A stretch of 64,000 bases of DNA from Moritella sp. 24 (GTDB lineage: Bacteria > Pseudomonadota > Gammaproteobacteria > Enterobacterales > Moritellaceae). Below, one piece after another: positions 27,971 through 40,874 of the stretch. A model generated the notes under the pieces. It did not search any database and was not told the DNA's origin. It was given only the letters and a program-made list of their open reading frames with translations. How positions within the stretch are numbered: the stretch's first letter is position 1; each line of letters begins with the position of its first letter. A program made the translations under genes and the position numbers. The stretch lies in the NCBI RefSeq assembly GCF_018219155.1, contig NZ_CP056123.1:496001-560000 (forward strand), written 5' to 3'.

Positions 27971-30900
27971 ATGAAACGAAAGACATTTTCAGTTCGCTTT
28001 ACTGTCGGCACTATGTTTATAGTCGCGACCCTCATTACTGGATTAGTCGCAGTGTCTCTGCAATACCACTTCAGTAAAAAGATGGCGATAGAGCACACAG
28101 TACAACGTTTATCTAACGCCTCTTCTGAGTTATCTGAATATATGCAAACCTTAGAGCGGGATGCTGCTAATACTGCGCGCTTATTAGTTTCCATTAGCCA
28201 TATTTTTGATATTCAGTCTAATGAGGCCGATTTACGTAATATTCTCGCCGAGGTGATGACCGAAAATAGATTGTTTTACAGTATCTATATTGGTTCAGAT
28301 AACGATGATTTTTATCAAGTGATTAATCTCGAATCTTCGCCAATTGTACGGGAAAAGATCACAGCAAGTAGCAATGACCGCTGGGTTGTTATTAAGATAA
28401 CAGGCGATCGGCTGAAGCGAATTCGTGAAACGTATTATTACGATAGTGAGTTTGTATTACGAGAGGTAAAGACGACCAAAAGTAACTACTTTCCAACCGA
28501 AAGACCTTGGTATGAGGCCGCGAATACAGATTCGGTATTTAAAACTAAACCCTACTTATTTCAGCATTTAAAAATAACGGGTCAAACTTACTCACTTAAA
28601 TTGAAAGATAGCCATAGCCACAATTCAGAGCAACCTCACAGTCGTATTTTAGGTATTGATATCGTACTGTCGTCTGTTGCGGAAAAATTGTCGAATAATT
28701 CATTCGATTTTGATGATACAAGTGAAATTGAATCTTACCTATATACAAAATCGGGTGAGGTTATATCTTCGAGTCTTCAAGCTGCTAAGCATATTGCTAT
28801 CCCAGAATCGAATATATTGGAATTAACTGCACTGCAGCAGCGTGCGATTAATACAGCCGCTAAAATAAAGATTTCAAATCAAAATGACTGGGCGCCGATT
28901 GATTTTTCTGTATCTGGAAAGCCACAGGGTTATGCCATCGATATATTATTATTGATAGAGGAAATGACGGGTATTGATTTTGAGTTTATTAATGGCTTTT
29001 CTTGGTTCGAGCTACTTGATAAGTATAACAATGGCTCTCTTGATGGATTGCATTCATTATTGAAAGTCCAGCGTAATAACCCCTCTGGTATCTATAGCGA
29101 ACCTATTTACGGTTTTAACTTTGCTTTAGTGAGGCATAGAAGTAGTACGGATGTTGAAAACTATGCCGAACTAGCAGGGCAAAGAGTGGCTATTCTATCG
29201 GGCTGGGCTATTGCTGCTAAGTTACGTCAAAATTTCCCCACTATTGAACTGATTGAGTTTGATGATCGAAATGCGGCATTTAAATCTGTTTCGGAGGGGA
29301 GCACTGATGCATTTCTTGATTTAAAGCCGGTACTCATTTCTGGTCTTACCCAATACTTCTATAAAAACCTTAAACTGAACGATAATATTGCTGACCTCAC
29401 TGAGCTGCTTCCTTCGATGTTTTACATTTTACTGAAACCAGAGATGCATAATCTTATACCTATTATTAATGCTGCAATTGCAAATATTAGTGATGAGCAA
29501 CGAACTGCATTGGCGAGTAAATGGTTAGGGGGAAAAGGGATACGGGATAATATGATGGTGCCTTACCAAGACTTAGTATCGCTAACGGTATTGCAAGGCA
29601 ATCATGATCAGATTATTGAGCGTGCTATCAATGGACAAGAAAGTTTAGTTTATATCAGTCCAGTTAAAGCGGGCGCTAATTCCGAAGAATTTTTCGCTGT
29701 TGTAATCCCCAAAAAAGTGATTTACAAAAAGGTGAATGAACGAATAAAAATATCTATTTTAGTGACAGTCATTTTCATTTTATTAATGCTCCCGTTAGCT
29801 TGGTTATTTGGCTCTCCAGTGGTGAGGCCTATCCGACAATTGCGCCTTGAAACAAGGAAAGTACAAGAACGACAGTATGATGATGTGCAACTTGTGGATA
29901 CGCCAATCAAAGAAATTTGGGAATTATCTGAAGCCATGGTCGCGATGGCGAACGATTTACAACAATATGAAACGGCACAAGATGAATTCTTAGAAGCGTT
30001 TATTAAACTTATTGCACAAGCGATTGATGATAAGTCTAAATATACGGCTGGCCATTGTAACCGTGTACCTGAGATCGGCATGATGCTTGCGGATGTCGTA
30101 GAGCAATGTGACACGGCACCGTTCAAAGACTTTAAATTTGCCAATGCGGATGAAAAGCGTGAATTTAGAATAGCGGCTTGGTTACATGACTGTGGCAAGA
30201 TCACGACCCCTGAATATATCGTTGATAAAGGCACTAAGTTAGAGGCAAATTATAACCGTATTCACGAAGTTCGTACGCGATTTGAAGTGCTATGGCGTGA
30301 TGCTGAAATTGCAGCATTAAAGCAGCAAATAGCAACACCTGAACAGCAACTCGTGATTGATATAGAACTGAAGAAGAAGCAACAAAAACTGACCGATGAT
30401 TTCGCATTTATAGCGGCATCAAATGTTGGCGGTGAGTTTATGAGTGATGATAAAAAAGCCCGTGTGAAGGTGTTATCAGAGCAAACATGGTTACGCCACT
30501 TTGATGATAGTTTGGGCCTTTCTTCAGTTGAAGAACTCGTGAAAAAGACGTCGTCAAATGCAGCTCTACCTGTGGTTGAAAAACTGCTTTCAGACAAATC
30601 AGAACATATTGTTCAGCGTGATAGAAAAGTGGAGTTTGACCCTAAATTTGGTATTAAGATGGATGTGCCTGAGCATCAATATAATTTAGGTGAGGTGTAC
30701 AACCTAACGATTAGTCGCGGTACGTTAACGGCTGAAGACAGGTATAAGATTAACGAGCATATGATCAGTACAATTAAAATGTTAGAAAATCTCCCATTTC
30801 CACCTGAACTGAGTCGGGTTCCACGCTATGCCTCAACGCATCATGAAACGTTAAAAGGCACGGGTTACCCACGTAAATTGACAGGAGAAGACCTTTCAAT

Positions 30901-31192
30901 TCCAGAACGTATCTTAGTGATCGCGGATATCTTTGAAGCTCTGACTGCGTCTGACCGTCCTTATAAGAAAGCAAAACCTGTCAGTGTCGCGGTTGATATC
31001 ATGTACAAGATGGCCTTGGACCAACATTTGGATATCGAGTTATTTAAACTATTTTTACAAAGTGGTACGCATGTTAAATATGCGCAGGAATACCTGAAGC
31101 CGGAGCAACTCGATGAAATTGATTTAGACAAATATTTGCAGCCTGAACAGATAAGTGAGGATGATTCAAACAGATATTTAACTGCTTCGTAA
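27971..31192 (+). CDS. Membrane HD-GYP phosphodiesterase with solute-binding domain
   Basis: A 1073-residue sensor. Order: membrane segment at about 12-33, extracytoplasmic double-Cache-like region (about 50-280), a solute-binding-protein family 3 domain (about 300-525), a second membrane segment near 592-612, HAMP (VVRPIRQLRLETRKVQ), then HD-GYP. Catalytic motifs are HDCGK near 738 and HHETLKGTGYP near 955-965, so c-di-GMP hydrolysis is likely. About 225 residues lie between the two motifs, far more than the usual 60-70, which means a large inserted segment that includes coiled-coil-like ELKKKQQKL. It lies between relA and mazG, where E. coli has mazEF. The ligand is unknown. Confidence 0.85.
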   Translation: MKRKTFSVRFTVGTMFIVATLITGLVAVSLQYHFSKKMAIEHTVQRLSNASSELSEYMQTLERDAANTARLLVSISHIFDIQSNEADLRNILAEVMTENRLFYSIYIGSDNDDFYQVINLESSPIVREKITASSNDRWVVIKITGDRLKRIRETYYYDSEFVLREVKTTKSNYFPTERPWYEAANTDSVFKTKPYLFQHLKITGQTYSLKLKDSHSHNSEQPHSRILGIDIVLSSVAEKLSNNSFDFDDTSEIESYLYTKSGEVISSSLQAAKHIAIPESNILELTALQQRAINTAAKIKISNQNDWAPIDFSVSGKPQGYAIDILLLIEEMTGIDFEFINGFSWFELLDKYNNGSLDGLHSLLKVQRNNPSGIYSEPIYGFNFALVRHRSSTDVENYAELAGQRVAILSGWAIAAKLRQNFPTIELIEFDDRNAAFKSVSEGSTDAFLDLKPVLISGLTQYFYKNLKLNDNIADLTELLPSMFYILLKPEMHNLIPIINAAIANISDEQRTALASKWLGGKGIRDNMMVPYQDLVSLTVLQGNHDQIIERAINGQESLVYISPVKAGANSEEFFAVVIPKKVIYKKVNERIKISILVTVIFILLMLPLAWLFGSPVVRPIRQLRLETRKVQERQYDDVQLVDTPIKEIWELSEAMVAMANDLQQYETAQDEFLEAFIKLIAQAIDDKSKYTAGHCNRVPEIGMMLADVVEQCDTAPFKDFKFANADEKREFRIAAWLHDCGKITTPEYIVDKGTKLEANYNRIHEVRTRFEVLWRDAEIAALKQQIATPEQQLVIDIELKKKQQKLTDDFAFIAASNVGGEFMSDDKKARVKVLSEQTWLRHFDDSLGLSSVEELVKKTSSNAALPVVEKLLSDKSEHIVQRDRKVEFDPKFGIKMDVPEHQYNLGEVYNLTISRGTLTAEDRYKINEHMISTIKMLENLPFPPELSRVPRYASTHHETLKGTGYPRKLTGEDLSIPERILVIADIFEALTASDRPYKKAKPVSVAVDIMYKMALDQHLDIELFKLFLQSGTHVKYAQEYLKPEQLDEIDLDKYLQPEQISEDDSNRYLTAS

Positions 31193-31199
31193 TTATGAG

Positions 31200-31240
31200 A
31201 ACGCGCGGTGAGTCATCTTCTAGATGATTTACTGCGTGTT
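31200..31240. terminator. 18-bp hairpin after the HD-GYP gene
   Basis: Bases 31200-31217 pair with 31223-31240 around TTCTA. All 18 pairs form if four G-U wobbles are allowed when the + strand is transcribed. The following sequence is not a clean T-run, so it could be a terminator or an mRNA stabiliser. Confidence 0.5.
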
Positions 31241-31395
31241 ATAAACTGCTCTCCTTTAATTTAGCCCCCTCCAAACGTAATGAATATCATTATATACTCA
31301 CTGATAAATCATTTAGTCTCAGTTTATGGCCCCGTTTAATTTAATGGGGCTGAAGCTCGGGATTACATTGTTAAATTGAATTAATAGGACTTATT

Positions 31396-32190
31396 TTGAA
31401 AGAAAAGTACACGATTAATGATTTACGTCATATGGTTGACCAATTACGTAACCCAGATACAGGCTGCCCTTGGCATTTGCAGCAGGATTTTAAATCGATC
31501 ACTAAATTTACTCTAGAAGAAGCGTACGAAGTTGTTGATGCAATAGAGAATAATGATACTTCAGGGTTAGAAGGGGAGTTGGGAGATTTACTTTACCATG
31601 TTCTTTATTACGCACGGTTAGGACAAGAACAAGCCTTATTTAGCTTTGATGATGTAATTCAACAACTCGCTGAGAAATTAATCCAGCGTCACCCTCATGT
31701 TTTTGGTGAAATAAAACTACAGTCTAAGTCCGAAATTATTGATGCATGGCAAAAACAAAAATCAAAAGAGCGTTTAGAAAGTCATGATAAAACGACTCAT
31801 CACAGTGCTTTAGATAATATTCCAAACGCATTACCAGCCCTTGTTCGAGCGGCAAAAATACAACAGCGTGCTGCTGATGTTAAGTTTGATTTCGAACATT
31901 ATAAGCAAGCATTATCAAAGGTTTATGAGGAGGTTGATGAAGTTGTTGAAGAAGCGGATGCTAGTATTGTAGATATGGAAAAACTTGAAGAGGAACTCGG
32001 TGATTTACTGTTCTCTGTTGTGAATGTGACACGGCATTTAAAGCAAGACCCTGAGCAAGCACTCCGTAAGGCAAATGAAAAGTTTGAAAAAAGATTTAGG
32101 CAGGTAGAAGTACTTGCATTACAGAATGGTAAGGAGTTAAGTGACTGTTCTATAAGTGAAATGGAGTCGTTTTGGCAAAAAGTGAAATAA
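31396..32190 (+). CDS. mazG: Nucleoside triphosphate pyrophosphohydrolase MazG
   Basis: Hydrolyses NTPs and dNTPs to monophosphates and is thought to lower (p)ppGpp by removing its substrates. The length of 264 residues matches E. coli MazG (263). Tandem MazG domains each have an acidic helix pair: FTLEEAYEVVDAIEN with LEGELGDLLYHV in the first, and EEVDEVVEEAD with LEEELGDLLFSV in the second. GCPWHLQQDFKSIT opens the family signature. The start is TTG at 31396; AGGA 9 bases before supports it. A GCCCC/GGGGC hairpin at 31329-31350 precedes it. Usual neighbours relA and pyrG are close by. Confidence 0.95.
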   Translation: MKEKYTINDLRHMVDQLRNPDTGCPWHLQQDFKSITKFTLEEAYEVVDAIENNDTSGLEGELGDLLYHVLYYARLGQEQALFSFDDVIQQLAEKLIQRHPHVFGEIKLQSKSEIIDAWQKQKSKERLESHDKTTHHSALDNIPNALPALVRAAKIQQRAADVKFDFEHYKQALSKVYEEVDEVVEEADASIVDMEKLEEELGDLLFSVVNVTRHLKQDPEQALRKANEKFEKRFRQVEVLALQNGKELSDCSISEMESFWQKVK

Positions 32191-32251
32191 AATTACAACA
32201 TATGATCTACCGCACAGTTATAGAAAAACGGCAATGGTATACTTGTCAACA

Positions 32252-33980
<1,729 letters not shown>

Positions 33981-33999
33981 TCAGAGATTTTAATATTAG

Positions 34000-34017
34000 T
34001 GCCGCGGTAACGCGGCA
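34000..34017 (+). terminator. Hairpin between pyrG and eno
   Basis: TGCCGCG (34000-34006) pairs with CGCGGCA (34011-34017) around GTAA. A weak T-rich stretch follows. It may partially terminate pyrG transcripts or mark a processing site before eno. Confidence 0.55.
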
Positions 34018-34035
34018 TACTTAAATTTTTAATAG

Positions 34036-35352
<1,317 letters not shown>

Positions 35353-35381
35353 TCCGCTTAACTGTTAATTCTGAATAGATT

Positions 35382-35411
35382 AAAAAACCCGCTTTTTAGC
35401 GGGTTTTTTTT
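35382..35411 (+). terminator. Terminator after eno
   Basis: AAAAAACCCGC (35382-35392) pairs with GCGGGTTTTTT around TTTTTA, then a long T-run. A classic strong terminator. Confidence 0.93.
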
Positions 35412-35477
35412 ATTTATACGCTAACCAATCTCTGCATTATATGTGACAATAACTGATTCATTTACGGGATGATTGTC

Positions 35478-35756
35478 ATGCGCCTGCTTTATCTTATATT
35501 AATCTCAATTCTCAGCCTGCTGATTTACCATTTTATTGCCGGTAACAACGGTTTGATGGACTATAAACGTATCGAGCGTGAAGTTGCCGTCCAACAAACA
35601 AATAATCAATTATTAATCGACCGCAATACAGCCTTAAAGAATGAGATCTTAGATCTACGCAATGGTAATGATGCAATCGAAGAGCGTACGCGTAACGAAC
35701 TGGGTATGATCAAAGAAGGTGAAACTTTCTACCGTATTATTAATGACGATAACTAG
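35478..35756 (+). CDS. ftsB: Cell division protein FtsB
   Basis: Short bitopic division protein that forms a complex with FtsL and FtsQ at the septum and helps activate FtsWI. It has one membrane segment (about 2-20) and a periplasmic coiled coil with RIEREVAVQQTNNQLL and IEERTRNELGMIKEGETFY, typical of FtsB. I chose ATG 35478 because ACGGGA lies 8 bases upstream and the result (92 residues) aligns with E. coli. An ATG at 35469 would leave too little room for that ribosome site. ispD follows at 9 bases. Confidence 0.94.
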   Translation: MRLLYLILISILSLLIYHFIAGNNGLMDYKRIEREVAVQQTNNQLLIDRNTALKNEILDLRNGNDAIEERTRNELGMIKEGETFYRIINDDN

Positions 35757-35765
35757 GTAATAGAG

Positions 35766-36461
35766 ATGACTGAACAATTTATTGCGGTTGTCCCTGCCGC
35801 TGGTGTTGGTGCCAGAATGGGCGCTAACATTCCTAAGCAATATCTGATGTTACAAGGTAAAACCGTTATTGAGCATACGTTAACGGCACTATTGAGCCAC
35901 CCACGTATTGCACAAGTCGTGGTTGCACTCGGTCCTGAGGACGGTTGGTTTGCCGATCTTACTATTGCTAATGACCCCGCAATTATCCGTGTTAATGGTG
36001 GTAAAGAGCGAGCTGACTCTGTATTAGCCGGTTTACAGGCTTGTCAGGATTACAAGTGGGTACTTGTACATGATGCGGCTAGACCTTGTATAAATCACAC
36101 TGATGTCGATAGTCTTATTGATAGCGCGTTAACATCAGAATACGGTGCTATTTTAGGGTGTCAGGTTCGCGATACGATGAAACGTACTGATGCACAAGGT
36201 AATATTATTGCGACTGTCGATCGTGATTTGTTATGGCATGCATTAACACCGCAGATGTTCCCTGTTAAATTACTAACAGAAGCGTTAACGACGGGCTTAG
36301 CTGATAATGCCAATATTACAGATGAAGCGTCAGCTATCGAGCTCTTAGGGCTAATGCCTAAGATGGTTATCGGCCGTGCTGATAATATTAAAATCACACG
36401 CCCAGAAGACATGCCGCTAGCAACATTGTTTTTACAACAATCAACGAATGATAATAAATAG
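35766..36461 (+). CDS. ispD: 2-C-methyl-D-erythritol 4-phosphate cytidylyltransferase
   Basis: Third step of the MEP isoprenoid pathway: makes CDP-methylerythritol from MEP and CTP. The protein has 231 residues. The nucleotide-binding opening VVPAAGVGARMGANIPKQYL is typical, with VNGGKERADSVLAGL and LVHDAARPCI as further active-site motifs. It lies between ftsB and ispF in the usual order, with a 12-base gap before ispF. Confidence 0.97.
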   Translation: MTEQFIAVVPAAGVGARMGANIPKQYLMLQGKTVIEHTLTALLSHPRIAQVVVALGPEDGWFADLTIANDPAIIRVNGGKERADSVLAGLQACQDYKWVLVHDAARPCINHTDVDSLIDSALTSEYGAILGCQVRDTMKRTDAQGNIIATVDRDLLWHALTPQMFPVKLLTEALTTGLADNANITDEASAIELLGLMPKMVIGRADNIKITRPEDMPLATLFLQQSTNDNK

Positions 36462-36473
36462 GGAAGGTATTTA

Positions 36474-36953
36474 ATGTTTAGAATTGGTCATGGTTTTGAT
36501 GTTCACAAATTTGGTAATGCAGGTCCTGTGATGATTAACGGTGTTGCGATCCCTTATGAGCAAGGTTTCTTGGCGCATTCTGATGGTGATGTTGCTTTAC
36601 ATGCGATTTGTGATGCCTTACTTGGCGCGCTGGCTCTTGGCGATATTGGTCACCATTTCCCTGATACATCTGCAGAATTTGAAAACATTGATAGCCGTAT
36701 TTTATTACGAGATGTGTTTAGTAAAGTGAAGGAACTGGGTTATCGCATTGGTAATTTAGATGTCACCATCATTGCACAAGCACCTAAGATTGCACCGCAT
36801 ATTCAAGCAATGCGTGCTGTGTTAAGTGATGATCTTGAAACAGATATATCAACCGTAAATGTAAAAGCGACAACGACAGAAAAACTTGGTTTTACAGGAC
36901 GTAAAGAAGGCGTTGCATGTGAAGCTGTCGTACTATTAATGAAAAATACTTAA
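36474..36953 (+). CDS. ispF: 2-C-methyl-D-erythritol 2,4-cyclodiphosphate synthase
   Basis: Cyclises the CDP-methylerythritol 2-phosphate made by IspE to the cyclodiphosphate in the MEP pathway. Its 159 residues match the family. Zinc ligands and metal-binding site are in [11 protein letters not shown] and [18 protein letters not shown]. The C-terminal [19 protein letters not shown] is characteristic. It is translated with ispD; AGGG lies ahead of its ATG. truD follows. Confidence 0.98.
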   Translation: MFRIGHGFDVHKFGNAGPVMINGVAIPYEQGFLAHSDGDVALHAICDALLGALALGDIGHHFPDTSAEFENIDSRILLRDVFSKVKELGYRIGNLDVTIIAQAPKIAPHIQAMRAVLSDDLETDISTVNVKATTTEKLGFTGRKEGVACEAVVLLMKNT

Positions 36954-37018
36954 GTTATTAAGAAAGAATACAAAAGCGAAACCAATTAATGCAAACTAAC
37001 CCTAATGTGGAGAGAACA

Positions 37019-38074
37019 ATGCTTCCTGAATTTGAATATCTATATGGCAAACCTAGCGTAACAGGTTTTATTAAGCAGGAAGCTGCCGATTTTGTGGTTA
37101 TTGAAGACCTTGGTTTTGAATTGACGGGAGAAGGTGAACATATCTTCATCTCTATCCGTAAAGAAGGCGAAAATACCCAATATGTTGCTCGTGCATTAGC
37201 GAAAGCGGCAGGTGTAGCAGATAAGCACGTGAGTTATGCAGGTCTTAAAGATCGCCATGCGATCACTGAGCAATGGTTTGGTATCCACATGCCGGGTAAA
37301 GAAACACCTGATTTCTCGGTTGTTGAAACGGATCAGATTAAAGTATTAAAAGTTGTGCGTCACAACAAAAAATTACGTACAGGCGCACTTAAAGGTAATC
37401 AGTTTACTTTAAAATTGACCGATTTAAGCAGTACCGATGGACTGCTTGAACGTTTAGAGAATATCAAAACGACAGGTGTGCCAAATTACTTTGGTGAGCA
37501 ACGATTCGGTCGTAATGGTAGCAATATCACGTATGCAAAAGAGATGTTTGCAGGCAAAAAAATTAGAGACCGTAATAAGCGTAGTTTTTACATTTCAGCT
37601 GCCCGTAGTTTACTGTTTAATCGCGTAGTCAGTGACCGTATTAGTCAAGATAAATGGCAAACTGCAATGCCAGGCGATTGCTTTATCTTACAAGGTTCGA
37701 ACTCTTTCTTCGCTGAAGAAACATTAAGTGATGATATTGTCGAACGTGTTGCACAAGGCGCATTACAGCTATCTGCACCGTTAGTAGGTAAAGGTAATAG
37801 CAGTGCGATGAGTGATGCACTTGCTTTTGAACAAAGCATTGTTGAAGAGTATCCAGAGCTACTTGAAGGCTTAATTGCTGCGGGTCTACGTCAAGAACGC
37901 AAAGCCTTATTATTACGTCCACAAAACTTTAGTTATGAACTGGCTGATAACAGCTTAACAGTGAGTTTCTATCTCCCGTCAGGTTGTTTCGCGACAAGTG
38001 TTGTACGTGAATTGATTGAAGAAAAAGTTGTTATCCGTCATTTTGACCAAGAGCCTAAATCAGGAACCCTATGA
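37019..38074 (+). CDS. truD: tRNA pseudouridine(13) synthase TruD
   Basis: Makes pseudouridine at position 13 of tRNA-Glu. I chose ATG 37019, giving 351 residues (E. coli 349), because a good ribosome site GGAGAG is at 37009-37014 and [11 protein letters not shown] aligns with the family start. The upstream ATG at 36989 would add 10 residues without support. The catalytic Asp is in [25 protein letters not shown] and ALKGNQFTL are also conserved. The stop overlaps the pcm ATG by 4 bases, so surE, which normally stands between, is missing. Confidence 0.96.
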   Translation: MLPEFEYLYGKPSVTGFIKQEAADFVVIEDLGFELTGEGEHIFISIRKEGENTQYVARALAKAAGVADKHVSYAGLKDRHAITEQWFGIHMPGKETPDFSVVETDQIKVLKVVRHNKKLRTGALKGNQFTLKLTDLSSTDGLLERLENIKTTGVPNYFGEQRFGRNGSNITYAKEMFAGKKIRDRNKRSFYISAARSLLFNRVVSDRISQDKWQTAMPGDCFILQGSNSFFAEETLSDDIVERVAQGALQLSAPLVGKGNSSAMSDALAFEQSIVEEYPELLEGLIAAGLRQERKALLLRPQNFSYELADNSLTVSFYLPSGCFATSVVRELIEEKVVIRHFDQEPKSGTL

Positions 38075-38712
38075 TCGAACTTGGTAATACAGGTGTTGCA
38101 GGGCAGCGTATAAAATCGTTGCTCGAACAACAAGGGATTAAAGATCCTCGTGTATTAACTGCGATACAAGATACCCCTCGGGACTATTTTGTTGAAGAAG
38201 CATTCGCGTTGCAGGCTTGGGGTAACCAAGCGTTGCCAATTGGTGCTGGGCAAACTATATCTCAGCCGTATATTGTAGCGCGTATGACCGAGTTGTTATT
38301 GCAGACTAAACCACAGCGTGTATTAGAAATTGGTACTGGCTCTGGCTATCAAACGGCTATTTTGGCGCAAGTGTTTCCCCGTGTTTATTCTGTAGAGCGT
38401 ATTCAAGCTTTGCAGTGGCAAGCTAAACGTCGATTAAAAAACCTTGATCTACATAATATCGTAATGAAATATGGTGATGGTTGGCAAGGCTGGCAGAGTA
38501 AAGGGCCTTTCGATGCCATTATTGTGACTGCTGCTCCAGCGAGCGTACCACAAGCATTATTAACGCAATTGGTCGATGGCGGGCAACTAATTCTACCATT
38601 AGGTGTCGAATCTCAAGTATTACAAGTGATTACGCGTAACGGTGACATCTATACAAGTCAAAATATTGAAAACGTGCGTTTTGTTCCTCTAATTAATGGA
38701 GAGTTGGCGTGA
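38071..38712 (+). CDS. pcm: Protein-L-isoaspartate O-methyltransferase
   Basis: Repairs isoaspartyl residues in ageing proteins using S-adenosylmethionine. The protein has 213 residues (E. coli 208). Motifs visible: [19 protein letters not shown] near 67-85, the SAM-binding [15 protein letters not shown] near 91-105 and [17 protein letters not shown]. It starts within the truD stop (ATGA) and ends within the nlpD start (GTGA), so all three genes are translationally coupled. Confidence 0.97.
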   Translation: MIELGNTGVAGQRIKSLLEQQGIKDPRVLTAIQDTPRDYFVEEAFALQAWGNQALPIGAGQTISQPYIVARMTELLLQTKPQRVLEIGTGSGYQTAILAQVFPRVYSVERIQALQWQAKRRLKNLDLHNIVMKYGDGWQGWQSKGPFDAIIVTAAPASVPQALLTQLVDGGQLILPLGVESQVLQVITRNGDIYTSQNIENVRFVPLINGELA

Positions 38713-39674
38713 AAACATGGAGGCAAAACTCCACTCATAGAGGTTTACGCAATATACGCCGATGGAAGTTATGGCATAGCATAGCGGCTTACTTTTTTTT
38801 AACTCAGTTAGTTGGTTGTTCTACAGCTAACTATAGTCCTGCACCTGTTACTAGCGTTCAGGGTTATAAAACAGAATTAAAGTCACGTATTAGTACGTCT
38901 ACTTATCGCGTTAAAAAAGGGGAAACCTTATATGCGATTGCGTGGCGTAGTAATCAAGATTTCAAGCATTTAGCTGCATTGAATAACATTCCCAATCCAT
39001 ATCAAATTTATCCAGGGCAAGTGCTCAAGCTAACGGGTAAAATACCGAAGTCATCATATAAAAAACTGACACCGGTAAAAGTAGCAAAAACAGCAAAAAC
39101 AGCAAGTAAAAAACCGACTAAAACGAGTGTTAAAGCGCCATCTCGCCCATTAGCGAAGCCTGCACCGACAAAGACTGTAGTCGCTAAAGCTAAGCCGCCG
39201 GTTAAAACAAAACCACCGGTAAAGGCGAAGCCTCCAGTTGTTAAAGCGCCGAAGCCATCTGTTGCTAAAGTATCGAAACCTAAGGCTGTGAATAATAATA
39301 AATTGTCATGGGCGTGGCCGGCATCAGGCAAGTTAATTAGCACTTATTCGAGCAGTAAGACAGGACAGCAAGGGGTCAATATCGCGGGTTCATTAGGCCG
39401 TAATGTATTGGCTTCAGAAGCGGGTCGCGTGGTTTATTCTGGTAATGGTCTACGTGGTTACGGCAATCTAATCATCATCAAACATAATGATGATTATTTA
39501 AGTGCTTATGCCTATAATCAAAAGCTACTTGTGAAAGAACAACAGTGGGTTAAGTCTGGTCAGAAGATTGCAAGTATGGGTAACACGGGACCTAATTCGG
39601 GTGCTGAACTGTATTTTGAAATTCGCTATCGCGGCAAGCCGGTTAACCCTATGCGTTATTTGCCTAAACGTTAA
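38709..39674 (+). CDS. nlpD: Murein hydrolase activator NlpD (lipoprotein)
   Basis: Outer-membrane lipoprotein that activates the amidase AmiC during cell separation. The start GTG overlaps pcm. The N-terminus has a long, basic lead of about 20 residues, a hydrophobic stretch and the lipobox LVGC (lipidated Cys near 37). LysM domain near 58-103 ([14 protein letters not shown]). The linker (about 110-195) is rich in Lys, Ala and Pro with short PPVK repeats. A LytM-like domain near 210-315 lacks the complete zinc ligand set, as in activator-type proteins. An rpoS promoter may lie in its 3' end, as in E. coli. Confidence 0.95.
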   Translation: MKTWRQNSTHRGLRNIRRWKLWHSIAAYFFLTQLVGCSTANYSPAPVTSVQGYKTELKSRISTSTYRVKKGETLYAIAWRSNQDFKHLAALNNIPNPYQIYPGQVLKLTGKIPKSSYKKLTPVKVAKTAKTASKKPTKTSVKAPSRPLAKPAPTKTVVAKAKPPVKTKPPVKAKPPVVKAPKPSVAKVSKPKAVNNNKLSWAWPASGKLISTYSSSKTGQQGVNIAGSLGRNVLASEAGRVVYSGNGLRGYGNLIIIKHNDDYLSAYAYNQKLLVKEQQWVKSGQKIASMGNTGPNSGAELYFEIRYRGKPVNPMRYLPKR

Positions 39675-39743
39675 GCCCGACTGAAAGTCGTTTATTAGAC
39701 TAATCTTAATAAGCGATTTACTTCAGTCAGAGGACTAACCGTA

Positions 39744-40703
39744 ATGAGCAAGATAACTGATGCAAAGAAGTTAGACGTTGAAGATCATGATGTATCTGAA
39801 AACGATAAAAAAGCACGACCAGGGATGGGTATATTTGACGATGAGCAACTCGTCCCTAACGATGCAAAAAGCTTAGATGCAACACAGCTTTATCTTGGGG
39901 AAATTGGTTTTTCACCGTTACTGACAGCAGAAGAAGAAGTTTTTTATGCACGTCGTGCCTTACGTGGCGATGCGAGTTCACGAAAGCGTATGATTGAAAG
40001 TAATCTACGTTTAGTGGTTAAAATTGCAAGACGTTACAATAACCGTGGGTTAGCTTTACTTGATTTAATTGAAGAAGGTAATCTCGGTTTGATCCGCGCT
40101 GTTGAGAAGTTTGATCCCGAGCGCGGATTTCGATTTTCAACTTATGCGACATGGTGGATAAGACAAACCATCGAACGCGCTATCATGAATCAAACCCGTA
40201 CTATTCGTTTACCCATCCATGTCGTTAAAGAACTCAATGTGTACCTTCGCGCCGCACGTGAACTTGCCCACGAGTTAGATCATGAACCGACCGCGGAAGA
40301 TATTGCTGATAAATTAGATAAACCCGTTGCTGATGTCAGTAAAATGCTGCGCTTAAATGAACGTATTAGCTCTGTTGATACGCCGATTGGTGGGGATTCA
40401 GAAAAAGCGTTATTAGATATTATTTCGGATGAGAAAGGAGATGGGCCTGAAAGCTGCACGCAAAACGATGATATTAAATTTAGTATCGTTCGTTGGCTTG
40501 AAGAGCTAAATCCAAAGCAGCGGGAAGTATTGGCAAGACGTTTTGGATTACTTGGTTATGACGCCTCCACACTCGAAGATGTCGGCCGTGAAATTGGTTT
40601 AACGCGCGAACGTGTTCGTCAAATACAAGTCGAAGCATTACGACGATTACGGGAGTTGTTAGGGCAGCAAGGACTCTCTGTTGAGGCATTGTTTAGGTTA
40701 TAA
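39744..40703 (+). CDS. rpoS: RNA polymerase sigma factor RpoS
   Basis: Stationary-phase and general stress sigma factor. The 319 residues compare with 330 in E. coli. Region 1.2 begins [21 protein letters not shown]; region 2 contains [38 protein letters not shown] and [18 protein letters not shown]; region 4 ends [25 protein letters not shown] with the -35-binding helix. The start ATG is 70 bases after nlpD. It is the nlpD-rpoS pair found in related species. Confidence 0.98.
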   Translation: MSKITDAKKLDVEDHDVSENDKKARPGMGIFDDEQLVPNDAKSLDATQLYLGEIGFSPLLTAEEEVFYARRALRGDASSRKRMIESNLRLVVKIARRYNNRGLALLDLIEEGNLGLIRAVEKFDPERGFRFSTYATWWIRQTIERAIMNQTRTIRLPIHVVKELNVYLRAARELAHELDHEPTAEDIADKLDKPVADVSKMLRLNERISSVDTPIGGDSEKALLDIISDEKGDGPESCTQNDDIKFSIVRWLEELNPKQREVLARRFGLLGYDASTLEDVGREIGLTRERVRQIQVEALRRLRELLGQQGLSVEALFRL

Positions 40704-40734
40704 CAATTCATTAAACGTAATACTATTGAGCAGT

Positions 40735-40767
40735 TAATCATTAAGTTGTTACTCGTCTTAATGATTA
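40735..40767. terminator. Inverted repeat after rpoS
   Basis: TAATCATTAAG (40735-40745) pairs perfectly with CTTAATGATTA (40757-40767) around 11 bases. No T-run follows directly. It may end or stabilise the rpoS mRNA. Confidence 0.5.
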
Positions 40768-40874
40768 GCCATTAACTCAGCCTTTCTGCTTATTTTATTA
40801 AAATCAGTCATACTATTCATTCGTTTTTAGTATCTTAATAAACCTCTGCAAACATGGATTGTTTAAGGACGGTT

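Noticed and set aside
36989-37018. Upstream start for truD
   Set aside because: The GGAGAG site and homology favour ATG 37019.
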